Positions 13,390 through 27,361 of a DNA stretch of 64,000 bases are shown here, piece after piece; the stretch's first letter is position 1, and each line of letters opens with the position of its first letter. Position numbers and translations under genes: made by a program. Location: the NCBI RefSeq assembly GCF_000247815.1, contig NC_021677.1, positions 44,552,864 through 44,616,863 on the forward strand, read 5' to 3'. The notes beneath the pieces were generated by a model, which worked only from the letters and a program-made list of their open reading frames with translations, was not told the DNA's origin and did not search any database. Origin of the DNA: Ficedula albicollis. Taxonomy: Eukaryota; Chordata; Aves; Passeriformes; Muscicapidae.

Positions 13390-13453
13390 TCACTTATTGC
13401 CCAGCTAAGCAAGAAAGACTGTCACTTATTGTCCAGCTAAGCAAGAAAGACTG
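13390..13453. repeat. 32-bp tandem duplication
   Basis: The unit TCACTTATTGYCCAGCTAAG, continuing through CAAGAAAGACTG, occurs at 13390-13421 and 13422-13453 with a single C/T difference. It lies only 8 bp upstream of a second, unrelated 41-bp duplication and about 170 bp upstream of poly-G block 2. Confidence 0.94.
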
Positions 13454-13461
13454 TGAGGACT

Positions 13462-13545
13462 GACTGGTTCTGTTATTTGCTCAAAAATCTGAACTCTATT
13501 AAGACTGATTCTGTTATTTGCTCAAGAATCTGAACTCTATTAAGA
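13462..13545. repeat. 41-bp tandem duplication
   Basis: A unit beginning GACTGRTTCTGTTATTTGCT and ending CTCTATTAAGA occurs at offset 41 (13462-13502 and 13503-13543, with homology continuing to 13545). I see two base differences between copies. It is a separate event from the adjacent 32-bp duplication. Confidence 0.94.
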
Positions 13546-13607
13546 TATATTCCAGGAAAAGATATTTCACAAGATGCTACTCCACCTCTTAAAACTTTTT
13601 CCCAAAC

Positions 13608-13737
<130 letters not shown>

Positions 13738-16700
13738 AAGACAAAGGGCTCTGAAATAGAAATTTTATATTATGATCAATAATCATGTTATTTCAATAGC
13801 AAGATTCGTGACATTGGAAAGTGCTAAAAAAAGCATATTATTTTCTCAGGTGTATTAAATTTGATCACAACTTCTTTATTTAAAAAATAGAATTTATTTC
13901 TTTAGATTTCCCCCCCCCCAAAAAAAAATCTGGCTTTTGTTCTGCAGAAGTTAAGAAGAAAAAAAAAGGACAGTTGTTCTAACAAGTAGCAACCTTACTC
14001 TGGAATTAACCAGTGAACTCATGCTCTTGTAGACTGTGCTGTGTGATGGACACAACAGACTTCTAATGCATGTTTTGGTACCATTACCTTCTTTCAAGAA
14101 TTAGAAGTAGTCCAGCTCATTGAAAACAGGCTAAATATATTTTCCAGCTTTAATTAGTGTCATTTCTTTCTTCAGAAGCTCATCTGCTTGAGTTGTAGAG
14201 GATTTTCAAATGCCTGTTGTGTTTAGTTTTGGTGTTCATTTAAGTGGCATGGTTCCTGGGATAACTTTCTACTCAAACACAGAAAATAATGTAGTCAAAT
14301 GACATCCAGGTACACCTCAGAAAAAAAAGATGAGAGTACTTGGGTATTGGTCATCACTTTTGATGTTTATTTTAGAAACACAATTTCTTAGAAATCCAAA
14401 GTTCAAAACCAAATACAATCTAGGGTCTCCTAGATGCTTTAAATTATGTGAATGGGCAATAAAATAATGTGATTTAAAGAGGTAGATCCATGAAGGTAGG
14501 AAGATACTAAAAAAAATGTCCTTGGTGTACTGACACTCAAGGAAAGATGTTACCATGGTTAACAGGATAAGGAGCCAGGTTCTGCCCTCATGAGACAGAA
14601 GATTTCAGCAGAAAAAAACTGGGTAGAAAATTTCTTTATACAAGTACTGAATTGGTCTTCACGAGCTGGTTGTGGTGGTGCTGAGGTCTTCTGATGAAGC
14701 CAAAAATGAATCTGTATTAATATCTTTTTTATGGCTTTGTAAGTAAAATCTGAACAGAAAATAAGAGTTCTTTTTCTTCCTACCTTATTTGCAGGCCTCT
14801 TAATTGTCTTGAAAATGCATTAATATAAAACACCTTCAGTTTTCATGTCCTTTTCAGTCTACTTGCAGATGAATTAGGTTGTTTTATTTCTTTTTATTTG
14901 AGATATATGACTTATTCTGACTAATAGGAACTGCTAAGCTTATTTGTTAGCAAACCGATCAACAATAGAGTGTAATAAAAATAATTAGCTACTTAATATC
15001 AGTAATATAATCTTAATTAAAATAAAGTAATTTTGCCATTATTTTAATTCAAACAATCCCCTAGAATGCTTTTTTTTAAATTATTTGTTCAATCTACTGT
15101 GAAAAATGTAAATATTCTAAGTCATACATGAAATGTATGCAAACCTTCAGTAAATACTTTTAGATTTTGAGTGGAAAATTTTATTTCTATTTTTAGGTGT
15201 TTTTCTCAGTTTTTTTCCTGATTCAATATGGTTCAGAATATTTTCTAGAAGTCTTTTAAATACTATTAGTTTTGGACTTGATATTAGTTGTTATGCTGTT
15301 CAAATAGGAAGAGATTTGACCTAAAGGCAAGATGTGACAAAAATACAGCACCATTACATTGTAGGGGAGAAGACAACTCCTCTAGCTGCTATAGCATTTT
15401 TACTTAAAGAAATGTCATGTACAGCTACTGCTAATGGAAAACATATTTCTAGTTGTGTTTGGAAAAAAAAAAATTATAAAACTTCAATGATGTTTAGTAG
15501 AGCCAGATATTCCCATAAATATTTTGATTGCTGACTTTTGTACATAATAATAATGATAATATTGTGACATAATAACTGTTGCCTCAGTATTGAGGTAGTA
15601 GTTGTTACCATATGAAGCACATGACAATCGTTTTTTAAGGAGAATAAAAAGATGCTATTTTCTTTGATTTGTTTGATCCTGTCCTTCTGATAAACTATTT
15701 GGGTTTGAGCTGTTTTCAGGAGCTATTGTTGGTGGATGGTTTTAAGGCCTCTACCTTCAGTTGCTCCATAATTCTTTTGCAAGGAATTGTGAAAGAACAT
15801 ATCTGGTTATAAAAAGTTGATTTGGAAGACACTGGAGAACTGGTAGTTTGTCTTCACCCAGAGCTGATAAGCAGCTTAAGGTGTGTTAGCAATTTTGACC
15901 AGAAGAATCACAAGACTTAGGTGAGTCTTTCACATGTACAGACTAATATGCACTGGCAAGGTTGGTTCAAGAAATGTAATTAAATTGAAGTGAAGCCACA
16001 TCATCATTGTAAACCTCTGAATCATTCGATTTCACTTTCTAAATTTACAAAAATCACATTTTAGCAAGAGAAAATAAAATGTGAAATTTGAATAGAAGAA
16101 ATTTTCAATTTATCTTTGTTTACAACCTCTTCTTCAGATGTGTCCTCTCAGGAATTAATTACCTTACAAGGAATCAACAACTTGTATTGATTACTCAGAC
16201 CCACTTTGCTCCCAGAAACAAATTATCCCAAAATTAATGTGAAGCTTATTGGACACAAGAAAATGGCAAAGAACACTGTTGAAGTTGGAGTTGGTCCTTC
16301 CATTGAAACAGGACATACTGTATTTCAGCTGAAAGAAGTACAGCATTTCTCAAAAAAAAAAAAATTGCCGTTTTGAGCATAAAAATAAGGTATGTCTTGA
16401 CCACTGGGTGCCACTATTTTTGCATTTGTTACTTTTATTTTGTGGAAATATTTCTAGCAAATTACACTCTTTTGGAACACAGCAGACAGTTTGAGTTGGA
16501 AAAAGAATCCATGAAAATAAACACAATCTGGCCATTGTCTCTGATCTTTCCTTTGCTATTTCACAGAAACTGGGAGATGTTAAGTATTTTCAGAGGCTTG
16601 AAATAATACAACAATCAGCTCTTCACCCTTTATTGATTAGCTTTAAAGTATTGTCACAGAAATGAAAATAATTCCTTTCACCCAATTTTTAGGCAATCAA

Positions 16701-16917
16701 ACTGCTTAATTCAGCATTTCTTTGTTATTATTCTAACCTGATGAGAACCTATGAAATAGTGTCTCATATTCATCATTTTTGCCATGCATTATGTACTGTA
16801 AAAATCAATGAAAAATACATACTTGTATTCATTGCTTAGGATTTTTAAATCAAATGTAAAACAATCTAGTCAAAGATGGCAAAATTCATTAAAATCATAA
16901 TTAGTCTGAGATGACAG
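13738..16917. other. AT-rich non-coding stretch
   Basis: Nothing here supports a gene. Short C9A9 and A-rich runs occur near 13910-13965. A pyrimidine-CAG acceptor-like site lies near 16135, but the frame behind it closes within about 17 codons. Confidence 0.6.
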
Positions 16918-17052
16918 AAAAAAGTTGGATATTTTAAAAAGTACAGTATTTGCCTCCCATCATGTCTTTAAGAGGGAGGGAAAAAAGTTGGATATTTTAA
17001 AAAGTACAGGTGAAATCAATATTTGCCTCCCATCATGTCTTTAAGAGGGAGG
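16918..17052. repeat. Tandem duplication with a 10-bp length difference
   Basis: A unit containing AAAAAAGTTGGATATTTTAA and then TTTGCCTCCCATCATGTCTT occurs twice. The offset is 63 bp in the first half and 73 bp in the second, because the second copy carries an extra GTGAAATCAA after GTACAG. Either the second copy gained these bases or the first lost them. Confidence 0.92.
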
Positions 17053-17140
17053 AAAGAAAGTTTATAATCTTTCCAAACAGTATTCAGGTTTTTTTGCCTG
17101 TATATGAAAATCTAGACAGGGACCTACAGCTTAATGCACA

Positions 17141-17240
17141 GATCCATAGATTTTAAGGTCAAAAAGAACTACCATGATTATCTTATCTGACCCACAAAAT
17201 AACTTAAGCTATTAAATTTCACCTTTCATTCCTGCAATGG
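17141..17240 (-). mobile_element. Old CR1 LINE 3'-end remnant
   Basis: The + strand reads CCATAGATTTTAAGGTC, then an AACTACCATGATTATCTTATCTGACC-like block and TTTCACCTTTCATTCCTGCA. This matches the layout of an older CR1 subfamily whose reverse complement starts ATAGATTYTAAGGYCAGAAGGGACC and continues GATCATCTAGTCTGACC; that comparison is from memory, without alignment. The element would lie on the minus strand with its 3' end at about 17141. It is diverged and has no coding part left. Confidence 0.6.
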
Positions 17241-19074
17241 GGTAATTATTCTTTCCTGCTATCAAGTGGATGTTATTGAACCAAACGTGAACTGCTTGCT
17301 TTGTCCTTGGAAAGACCCTCTAGAAGAGGCTCTACTATCCTGCTATAAACCAGTTCAATTTATTAAATTCATCTGAGTTGCTTGCTTCCTCACAGTGAGA
17401 TTGCTTCAGTCCTTTAGGTTTCTGCCCCAGAATATGAGCAATAAGATTGCCTATATCCCCGAGGAGAAAGAAAGCCCATGCAAAGCTGGAAGTTATCTGA
17501 TTCCATCTATCCTATTTCCTTCAGACTATCTGCTCAGCACAGCAGAACTCTGAATCAGACCTGCAATGTTAGAATTTGTCTACATCCATGTCTTGCCACA
17601 GTTCAGTGATGCTGGTTTATAAAAAGTACATTTTCTATTACCAGGTTGCTACCTCCAGAATTTTTAGAACTCTGTAATTCCATACATACATTATACATGT
17701 TTTCAGTCAAATAAAGGCAGTTAGGTATATATTGCCCAAATGTTTTGTCATTGTTTTTAAATAGTTAAAAGCCCCAAAATTTAAATATATAAAAGAAGGG
17801 ACAGGAAGCCCTTGTTACATTTTATCCTTCTGTTTTAAGATGACTAGTTAGGAAATTTTCCATGAGCTTGACCTTTTTCTAACAAAACCACTAATCTCAG
17901 CCTGCTAGACCACAATTTTTATGAAGGTTGTTGATCTGACATAGTGGACTTGGGAATTACGAAGGTTTTAATCTTTTCCTAAAATTTTCCTAAGATTCCT
18001 AAGATTTTAAATTTGCCATTTCTGGGATTACCTTTGAATGAGAGAATGTAATTTCTAGTGTCACCTCTTAGTAAAAGTGACAAATAACAAACCAGTGAAC
18101 AAACTGCTGCAAAACCAAAAGACTGCTATTTCTTTCACTAATTTTGAATACCAGTAGTCAATCACTTTTCTTCATCTGGCAAATAAACTCTTTCACCCTG
18201 AATGACAAGAAAAATCCAGGTATACCAATACCAAATAATTTTGGAAATGAAACTATTGGCTGAGGAAAATTAAGCTCTCAGGTTATTGTAATTTCTCCAC
18301 TAACAGTTTATCACAGCTGAAGAAACAGTAAACTAATGATCTTGTCAACAGTCTATCAGCTTTGCCTTTTAGCAGAAGAGCAAATGAAATTATGCTAGCA
18401 AATATCTTGATTATAGTGAAAGATCAGGGCAGTAAAACCATTTTAAAATCAAAGGTATTTCTCTCAAGAAACAGTAATACCATTTTTTTTTTTCATTATG
18501 TGATTTATACTGTTTAATGTTGCTAAAATGTTATGGAAAAAAACCCAGATATTTAAAAAATAAAATAATGCAGATGGGTAATTTGACCACACTTTTCTAT
18601 TTATGAATAAAATCCAGTTACAAAATTTCCTCATATACTGCTTGTAGACAGTTATGGAAATTATCTATTGCAATACAAATATTGGATTGAACAACATAAA
18701 AAGAAAAAATAAAAGAAGATTTAATAATCTTGAATTTATAAAGTTAAACCTACTCCTTCAAAAGTACTGAAAGTGAGGATGGCTCTCGCTGTTCAAAAAA
18801 TCTTCAGTGTACTGTTTTTGTTTTTATTTTTAATTATCTCACCTCCCTTTTCTTGCATATTTGTCAGGAACGGTAATTAAAGTTGCCTAAAATAGAACAA
18901 GGTCTCTTGTTGCATTTCTTGTTAATAAAGACAGAGTGATTTTAAGAAACATTTTTTAATTTAAGGGTACAGGCTGAAGTCTAAACAAAATTTTGAGTAT
19001 TAGGGGTGAGTAAATACCTAGGGTGCTTATCTATATTTCTACTATTGGATGTAGTCCACATCTAGTTGTGAAAG
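17241..19074. other. AT-rich non-coding stretch
   Basis: No gene, RNA or repeat is recognised. The first 100-200 bases could continue the preceding CR1 remnant, but I cannot align them with confidence. Confidence 0.5.
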
Positions 19075-19312
19075 CCTGTGAGCTGGAGAACACATTGCTG
19101 TAACTTTGCTTCTTCGAATAGCCATAAAGGACATTACTAATCTTCTAATCTGCCTTTCAAGGGCTTCTGATAAGCTCACAAGAGCCTGAATCCCCTGTGA
19201 GCTGGAGAACACATGGCTGTAACTTTGCTTCTTCGAGTAGCCATAAAGGACATTACTAATCTTCTAATCTGCCTTTCAAGGGCTTCTGATAAGCTCACAA
19301 GAGCCTGAATCA
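19075..19312. repeat. 119-bp tandem duplication
   Basis: The unit starts CCTGTGAGCTGGAGAACACA and ends AGAGCCTGAATC. Copies at 19075-19193 and 19194-19312 abut. I see two substitutions: CACATTGCTG against CACATGGCTG, and TTCGAATAG against TTCGAGTAG. Confidence 0.94.
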
Positions 19313-20173
19313 CAGACAATTGTCTGCACTTTGAGCTATTACTGCAAATTTTTGCTGAATCCTTTTGAAGCAAAGCCCTTAAAAACACTGAAAAATTGAA
19401 AGTAAATTTTTTCTCCATTTGGGAGCAAACCCTGAGGCTGGTTACACATGCATCTATTTTTAGAGCTGTGTGTTCTCTGGAAATACTGGTAGGAAATTTT
19501 AGTAACAATTTAGCTGAATAAAATAAATAAAAGTAAAGAAACATTACAGAACTTGACATCTTAATATTCTGAAAATTTTACTTTGCTCTTGCAGTTAGGT
19601 AAAGCTATATGGACTGTAGAATTTGACTGGATGCAAGCTGTATAGAGCTATTTTTACTGTTTTATCTGGCCATATTATTTATTCTAAAGAGAAGTGACTT
19701 TCCACTGTAATTCAGTAGATTTCTATTAATTTGTTCCTTAACATAAACTTCCTTTTTAACTATAAGAAAGGGGTTGGATTTCATTGTGCATCATTTCTTT
19801 CCCTACAGATGAGCATAATAAAATCTATTTTCCTTACTTTTCCTTTCAAACTAGGAAATATTTTGAACAGAGGAGCTTATCAACTTTATGAAAAGAGACA
19901 TATTTTTCACTTTGAGCCTCTGTTTTCAAAAAGAACAGTAATAATCATCATCACCAATCAAGATCTATTATCTTGATCAGGAGTCAAACAAGAAAAACTT
20001 TTCAGAATCAGATTGACTGTCTCCATACGGATTTTTTCCTGAAATTGTTTGTCTGAAATGGTATTAATTTTTTTTTCCAAGATTTTTCTTGAGGGATTTT
20101 TCACCCTTATGAAAAGCAATTTGTTCAATATCTTCTGCCTCTATTTTCTTATGTTTTATTAAAAAACACGGTG

Positions 20174-20229
20174 GCTTCAGCATCCAGAGTTCCCTATGAC
20201 TGCTTCAGCATCCAGAGTCCCCTATGACT
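20174..20229. repeat. 28-bp tandem duplication
   Basis: GCTTCAGCATCCAGAGTYCC followed by CTATGACT occurs at 20174-20201 and 20202-20229 with one T/C difference. Confidence 0.93.
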
Positions 20230-20359
20230 GCAGAGGGAAGATTATTCAACTTTTAGGATATGCACAGATTACTTGAGCAAACAATCATTCAACTTTGATG
20301 TTTTCCACTATAGTAAGCAATTCTTGCTTACCGTAAACACCTTTATGTGAACTCCTTCT

Positions 20360-20870
<511 letters not shown>

Positions 20871-23800
20871 CTTTTGATGATTTCCATATTGTATTTGTAA
20901 TGCTGATGTGCTCAATATTCACATCTGATGCTTACTCATACAAGTGCTCACATTACCTGCTGCATGTAATGGAGTGGGGTGATAAACACAAGGGACAAGT
21001 TTTTTCACTTCCACATAGCACACAATGTTGTGCTGTGTTTTGCTTGGTGTACTACATTTTTCTTCCTTGCAAGCTGTTTTTCTGGGCTGCTGACTGTTCA
21101 TGCCTGCATCAATCTGAAGTAATTCCTGAAGTGAGGTTCTGCGGGTGTACATTTACAAAGGATGAAATATATTTAAACTTCAGCACAGCATTTCTTTTTC
21201 TTTCAGAGTCAGTAAAGTCCTCTAGGAGAAAAAGAAAAAAAGAAAAGAAATCACAATTATTGTGTGGCACTTTATTTCTTTACTGTATATACTTTGTGTG
21301 TTCACAGTTCTGTTGTGTCAGCGAGGCTATGGAATAACAGCAGTGATACACTTCTAAGGAAGTACATTACTTCTTTTTTATTATTATTGCTATTTTTCTT
21401 TCCTGCTTGCTAGTCGTGCTAAAGTGAGCCATGCCTCAGCTTCTCTCTCAGATGCTCTTTCTGCTGCCACAATATGGGTGTATTCCTGGTCTGTTGATGA
21501 CAGTTTGCAGGGGCTTCCTGCTGCTTAGCCAATGGAAGAGATTTGTCAGCAGAGCTGTTTCTCAGAGAAATGCTGAGGACGATTTAAGGCCCATGAAATA
21601 TACTCTGAACAGTCATATAATGCAAGAGGATTGTGGTTTTTGACAGATCTGATGCTGAGCCATTGGCGTAATGGAAAATTTTGTTACTGATGGAAGAGAG
21701 AAAGACTTTCTTTTTTATGTGAAACAGAAAACTCATGATATAAATATTCTCAAAATTTCGCATTTATCACCTTTAGTATATTTGTATCACTGTAAAGCAG
21801 CCTTCTCATTGCCATTCTTTAATTCTTCAATAACACTTTTCTTAGGAAAAGTGCTCTTTTAAAAACACTTTTTTGGGTCTAATTCATAATATACCGAAGT
21901 GATGCACTAATGGAGTTTGAATATATATACTAAATTTATCAGTAAGAATAACTAATGTAGTACTTATTAAAATAGACTGCAATTTATAGCTGTATTAGCA
22001 TTGTTTATATATCAAACAAAATTTATCCTGATACCATAGTATATGGATTAACAGAGAGTTGGCTTTATTTACATAAAGTAGGTATCTACCTACTTCTATG
22101 AATATCTGCCTTTGTATGCTTAAAATATAGCTCTTTTCATTAAAAAACCACAAACTAAACCTTTTCAAAATAGCAGTTTTCGAAAACTGTATATCTAAAT
22201 GTGGCACTTTGAGAAATAAGAGGGGGAATATTTCATACCAGTTATTGTTTCTAGTGAATGAAATTGACTTGCTATTGTGGTATATCTTTTAGCCTGGGGC
22301 TCTTTCTTTTTCTCTCAAGCCAGACCAATAAAATAAACATTAAAGGACCATTTGTATAGCTAAAATTTAAGTCACAGGGGGTCATGTAAAAATTGAATTA
22401 GTGCCACTGTTAACAAATCCTTGCAACAGAAATTTTACTCTAGTGCAATTAAAGACATTAATTAGGGAATTAGCTGTAGACAACTTGTTTCCAAGGGAGA
22501 GATGCATCTTATAGTGTGCTTCTCTCCCTCTGCATCATATGGTGCAAGAATTTCAGATACCATTGTCTGCTTATTAGTTTGGAAGCTGATGATGAGACCT
22601 TTAGCACTATTTTTAGTTGTGTTCTGTTGAGAGGTTGTATGAAATACAGAGGGAAGAATGGCTTAGTGTACTTGTAGAATAACTGGAAGCAAAGAGAGGC
22701 TGAAAAAACACGCTTCCCTGAAGATATGAACCATTCACATTTCTTACTACTTTGAATAAAATATTTTACCCTTTCTGTGTAAAAGGATTAAAGATTTTTT
22801 CTGGGTGATTTACAGGGGCATGATACAGTTCTCCTAAAGGATAGCATAACAGAGCAAGCAGTGGAATTAATGGGAAGTAATTAAAGAAACTAGATTTTCA
22901 CAGAAAACTGGATACTCTTTCTCCTTAAGATAAAGGTCATTGTCAAGATGGAGAGAAAAGACCTTGGCAAAAGGAGAAGACGTTCTTGCAAAAAGTAACA
23001 TTTATTATAATTTTGTTTTGTGTTATCAGTCATCTGATTATGTACCCTTTGGCATGCAGTACCCTGAAAGGAAAAGAAGACCTGATTGTTCTGTGGACAG
23101 TTCTAACTCAGTTTGAGAGTTAGGCGTGTGTTCCCCTCAACACTTGCTTCTGTGTTGAGTGTTGCCAAATTCATATGAGGTTTCCTGTCTTCAGACCAAG
23201 AAATTAAAATGGGTGGGTTTGTGCATAAACACAGGGATATTTGTTTGTTGACTATTAAATATTTGGTTTCTATAGAACAAGTAAAAAACAGAACTCAAAG
23301 AGGGGAAACAGATAATCAAAAGTGAAATCAGAGTTTCCAATACCTCTCTATTACATGCAGTACTGGAATGTCCTGGTTCCCAGCTGCAAGAGATGAACAT
23401 TATTGGAAGGAGCTCATAGGACAGTGTGTTAATGTATTTCCTAAAGTGAACTCTTCAATTCAAAAAGTAGAAAACGATTTGAGGTACACATAGGTCATTT
23501 TTTTATTTCAGCTGTATTACTGAAGATAGAATTCATATTTATTTTAATGAAGATATTGTGGCTAGTAACTTAATAGTCAGTGGAGAAAAAGAAACCTCTT
23601 CAAATGGCATGGCTCACTGCATTTATGATACAATTTGATGAAAAAATGTGAATATAACACCATTATTTCAGTAGAAGTAAAATCAGGCTTTGAAATATAG
23701 TGAAAGGGGTGGGTGTGTATGTGTGGGAGACACAGGTTAACAGAGCTTCCTTTCACTCAGGAATTTACATAGAAATAAACTCAGAAAAAGAACAATGAAA

Positions 23801-26800
23801 ACATAAAGCAAGAAATGTTCTGAGTATGATGATATTTTTTGTTAAAGGAGAAAAATGAAAGGCTAAGAGTAATGCCAGTTATGGAAGAAAAGGATTAGAT
23901 TCAGGGTTTAGAATATTTTAAATGTCACCTAATTCTATTGAAGTAGAAAAAAAAAAGTCTTCCATTTGTACATTGTTTAATTTACTGCTTCTTTCAAACA
24001 TCAAGGCTATTGCTTTCTTTTTGCCATATTTATGTAAAATATATACAATCCTGGCTGCAAAGCTGTAAAAATCTGAAAACATAATGTGAAGCATTCCTCA
24101 GTCGACTGTATCAGCAAGACACAATATAGATGCACACATATAGCTTGTAATCTTTTGAAGCCAGATTAGTTCTTTGGCACTAGAGGCATGAGTAAGTGCT
24201 GTTGAAAATGACTAAGGGCTCCTCCAGTGTATCCAGAATGACTGCACCATACACATTCAGTAAAGTTCAAGGAAGATAAGCTTTGTCAAGTGCTTAGTGC
24301 TGGAGAGAATGTGTTTCATCCATGTGACTGGGAGTAAGACACCACTCTGTTACTGTGTAGAAACAGGAAAATTAGTAATTTATGTTAATCTGTTTACAAT
24401 GGGGAGGAATGAATTCATCTGAGAGAAAAACAAGACCATGGCAACAGAGCTGTTTTTATAGTACTCAGAAAAAAAGACATGAAGGAAATGCAGTAGCTGA
24501 AGTTTAATGCTGAGTTATGGTTCAGGGTTCTGGGACTTTTTGCCTCTGTCATTTTCTCAAAAATTTTCAGTAGCAAACTAAAAAACAAAATGATTTTTCT
24601 GTAAAAGCCTTTTATCAGTAATTCACAGCATGAAGTAAAAAGTCAATTTTAAAATCTTATCATTTGGAAAAGAGGTAGAATCACAGTTAAAAAAAAAAAA
24701 AAAAGATTAAATAAGTGAAAATCAGTATGTGAGTATCATACCAATTTTCCCCCCCAAAAATGGATTATAAATCAAGTTAGATGCCATAAGAATTTATGCC
24801 AAATTGAGTGTTTTATTTTAAATCTTCTCTGAATTTAATTTGATGGTTCTTGATAAGCCATGCAACACCTAATTGAATCAGATGATTACAGGTTAAACAG
24901 TCTCTGCAAACCCCAGAGTTAGTCCAGGTATGCCAGCCCAGGGGATCCTCTCTGGACCGTAACCAAGCCTGTCAGATCTCCCTATGACTTCTGTCCACAG
25001 CCCTAACCCAATGGCATACATATTCCAATGATCTTGTTCTGTAACCATCTCTGCTGGGTCTATTCTTCAAAGCCCCATAGAGTTATCTCACAACTTATTC
25101 TGAAAAGCATCCTAATGCTGCCAAATTCATTGAAAGTAGCTCTGTACTTTCTTCCAGACAAGGAAAATCTTCAGAGCAGAAGCATTATCTATAACTCAAT
25201 CATTTTTTACTGTTCTTTCCGGAGTCATTTGAATCACATTTTCAATCCAGCTTCATATTTCCTCTTACATAATATTTCCTTCCTGTCCTGTGTTTGCACT
25301 TTACCAAGTAGTTACTGTGAATATAAAACCTAAGCACAGGCAGCTTTGCAGGAACTTGCTTCAGCATTAAATCACCAGTTATCCCCAACAATTATTCCAA
25401 CCCTAAATATACCAATTTCTGCTAGTTCCAGACAAAACTTAATGAAGTAAAAACAGAATCTAGATGTAGAATTATCCTTCCATTAGAAAAGGGGCAGGGT
25501 TATGACTTGACTTTGGTTTCATAAGCCACTGGCTGTAGGAGTGTGAAAAAAGGAAAAAAAAAAGTGTTATTGTTTCTTGCTTACTTACCTTGTCATTTCC
25601 TCAACTGGTTATGCTATATTCTTATAGCTGAACTTTATTCTTTCTTTCTCAAAATTTACACATTTCCTTTCCCTACTGAATAATTGTTTATTTTATGCTG
25701 TGGGAAGCTCAGAATACATAAAGGCCATATTCTATGCCAATTTAGAGAGTGAGAAAGATCAAAAATTAATTCCTCCTGGTTATTTTATCATTAGTTCCAT
25801 TCTGGTGTAAACATTTCACCCTCATTTTTATGCAGGTTTTTTTAGTCTTTACCTTTATCTTATTTAGGTATCAGAAAACTCTGCCAACAGTTTGAGAATT
25901 TGCATAGTGCAAGACTACTTTGCATCAAATGTCATGCAGAATCCTGAATTAATGCTGCTGGCATACTTCAAAACTAACTAGAAACATTTTCCATATGAGA
26001 AAACTGTCTTGTTGTGCCGTTAAGTGTTCCATTCCCTGACACATTGTAAAAGAAAAAAACAAAAAAACAAAAAAACAGAGTAAAAAACAAGTGACTCCCC
26101 CACAACCCCCCCAGAAAACAAACCAAACCCATACCACTCTCCAAAATACCCCAAATAAAATAAAAAAAAATACATAGGAAAGGCAATATAGCACTGTTTG
26201 TCACTATATTTTAACACGTAATTCTTTGAAGCATCAGTTAATTATCCAGGGATGACTACATGGAAGAGTTCTAGCCCACCATTGATGAGCAAAGATAATC
26301 TTATACTACGAAACACAATTAGCCAGATGGTTGTTTGAAAGTTTTTGGAATAGAAGCAATTTCTCTGACCAGGGAGATTAAAAAAAAGCAAGGCTGAATT
26401 TAAAAATCATACCACACTTATACCCAGGTATTTAATTACATATTTTCATGGGTAACTACGAATGAGCTCCAATTATGCAATCTTAGTTTATTGCTTTTGG
26501 AAACATTTATAACCACCAGATAATGTGTAGATTTAAGTCAATATCTGAATAAACAGCCTGGAAAACACATCATTTGTGTCCAGATTGGGTTACTAGCATG
26601 ACTATCATCTGCCACCTGCTGGAAATAGCTGTGATAATGCAACTAAGTTCCACAGATGGAAGGTCTGGTCACTCACGGAACAAGCGGAAATGTCAAAGGG
26701 CAAAATATATTCCTTGCACTCAGGAGCTTATTCCTCTTGCACCCACTGGGAAAGTTTGATTTGTCAAGGAGGGATATTTGCGAGTATCCACAGAGAAGCC

Positions 26801-27361
26801 TTAACAAACAGAAATTAATTTGGTATTGAGAATAACATTATCTGCCTATGTCTGACCAGAAGGCAAGATATATAGTCTGAAACTAATGCACCCAGTTAAT
26901 CCCATCTGAGGCTGGCATAGCTGGCTTGCCTCTCTTCTTGCCTCTGGAAATGGCATGATTGCAGGTCTCCTTGCACCATGCCCACATTGTCTTCCAGCCT
27001 CATTCAAAGAGATTTACCACTCTGGCTTTATGGAGGCCCAAAAGATTCTCAAGGACAATAAAACCTCCCCATTCAAGACATCTGCTCTCACTCAAAAAAA
27101 AACCCAAAAAACCCCAAAAAAAAAAAAAAAAAAAAAAATTAAAAAAAGCCAACAAACACAGCAATAAAGACATAAGCCTCTTATCAAATTTTTCCTTCAT
27201 ATTTAAATGAAGAGACTTCTACACCAACCGACAATTCCTTCTTTCAGTTAGGCAGCTGGAAGTCCCTGGACATCCCAGAAAGATCCCATGTGATGTGAAC
27301 TTCAATTATTAATGTGATGAGAAAAGTAAATAGGGTGAAAAAGACATGGCTAGTGGATGAT
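20871..27361. other. Non-coding stretch, no gene recognised
   Basis: This region holds A-rich low-complexity tracts (about 24688-24705, 26047-26170 and 27095-27148). A stretch at 22370-22500 contains several AATTAG and TTAATTAG motifs in moderately mixed sequence. Open frames near 26 kb are translations of the A/C-rich tract and are not genes. No RNA gene or transposon can be supported. Confidence 0.55.

Noticed and set aside
25949..26217. Three overlapping minus-strand frames rich in F, G and W
   Set aside because: They translate an A/C-rich low-complexity tract in all three frames.
26955..27210. Frames with long K or F runs
   Set aside because: Translation of the A-run at about 27114-27138; not a gene.
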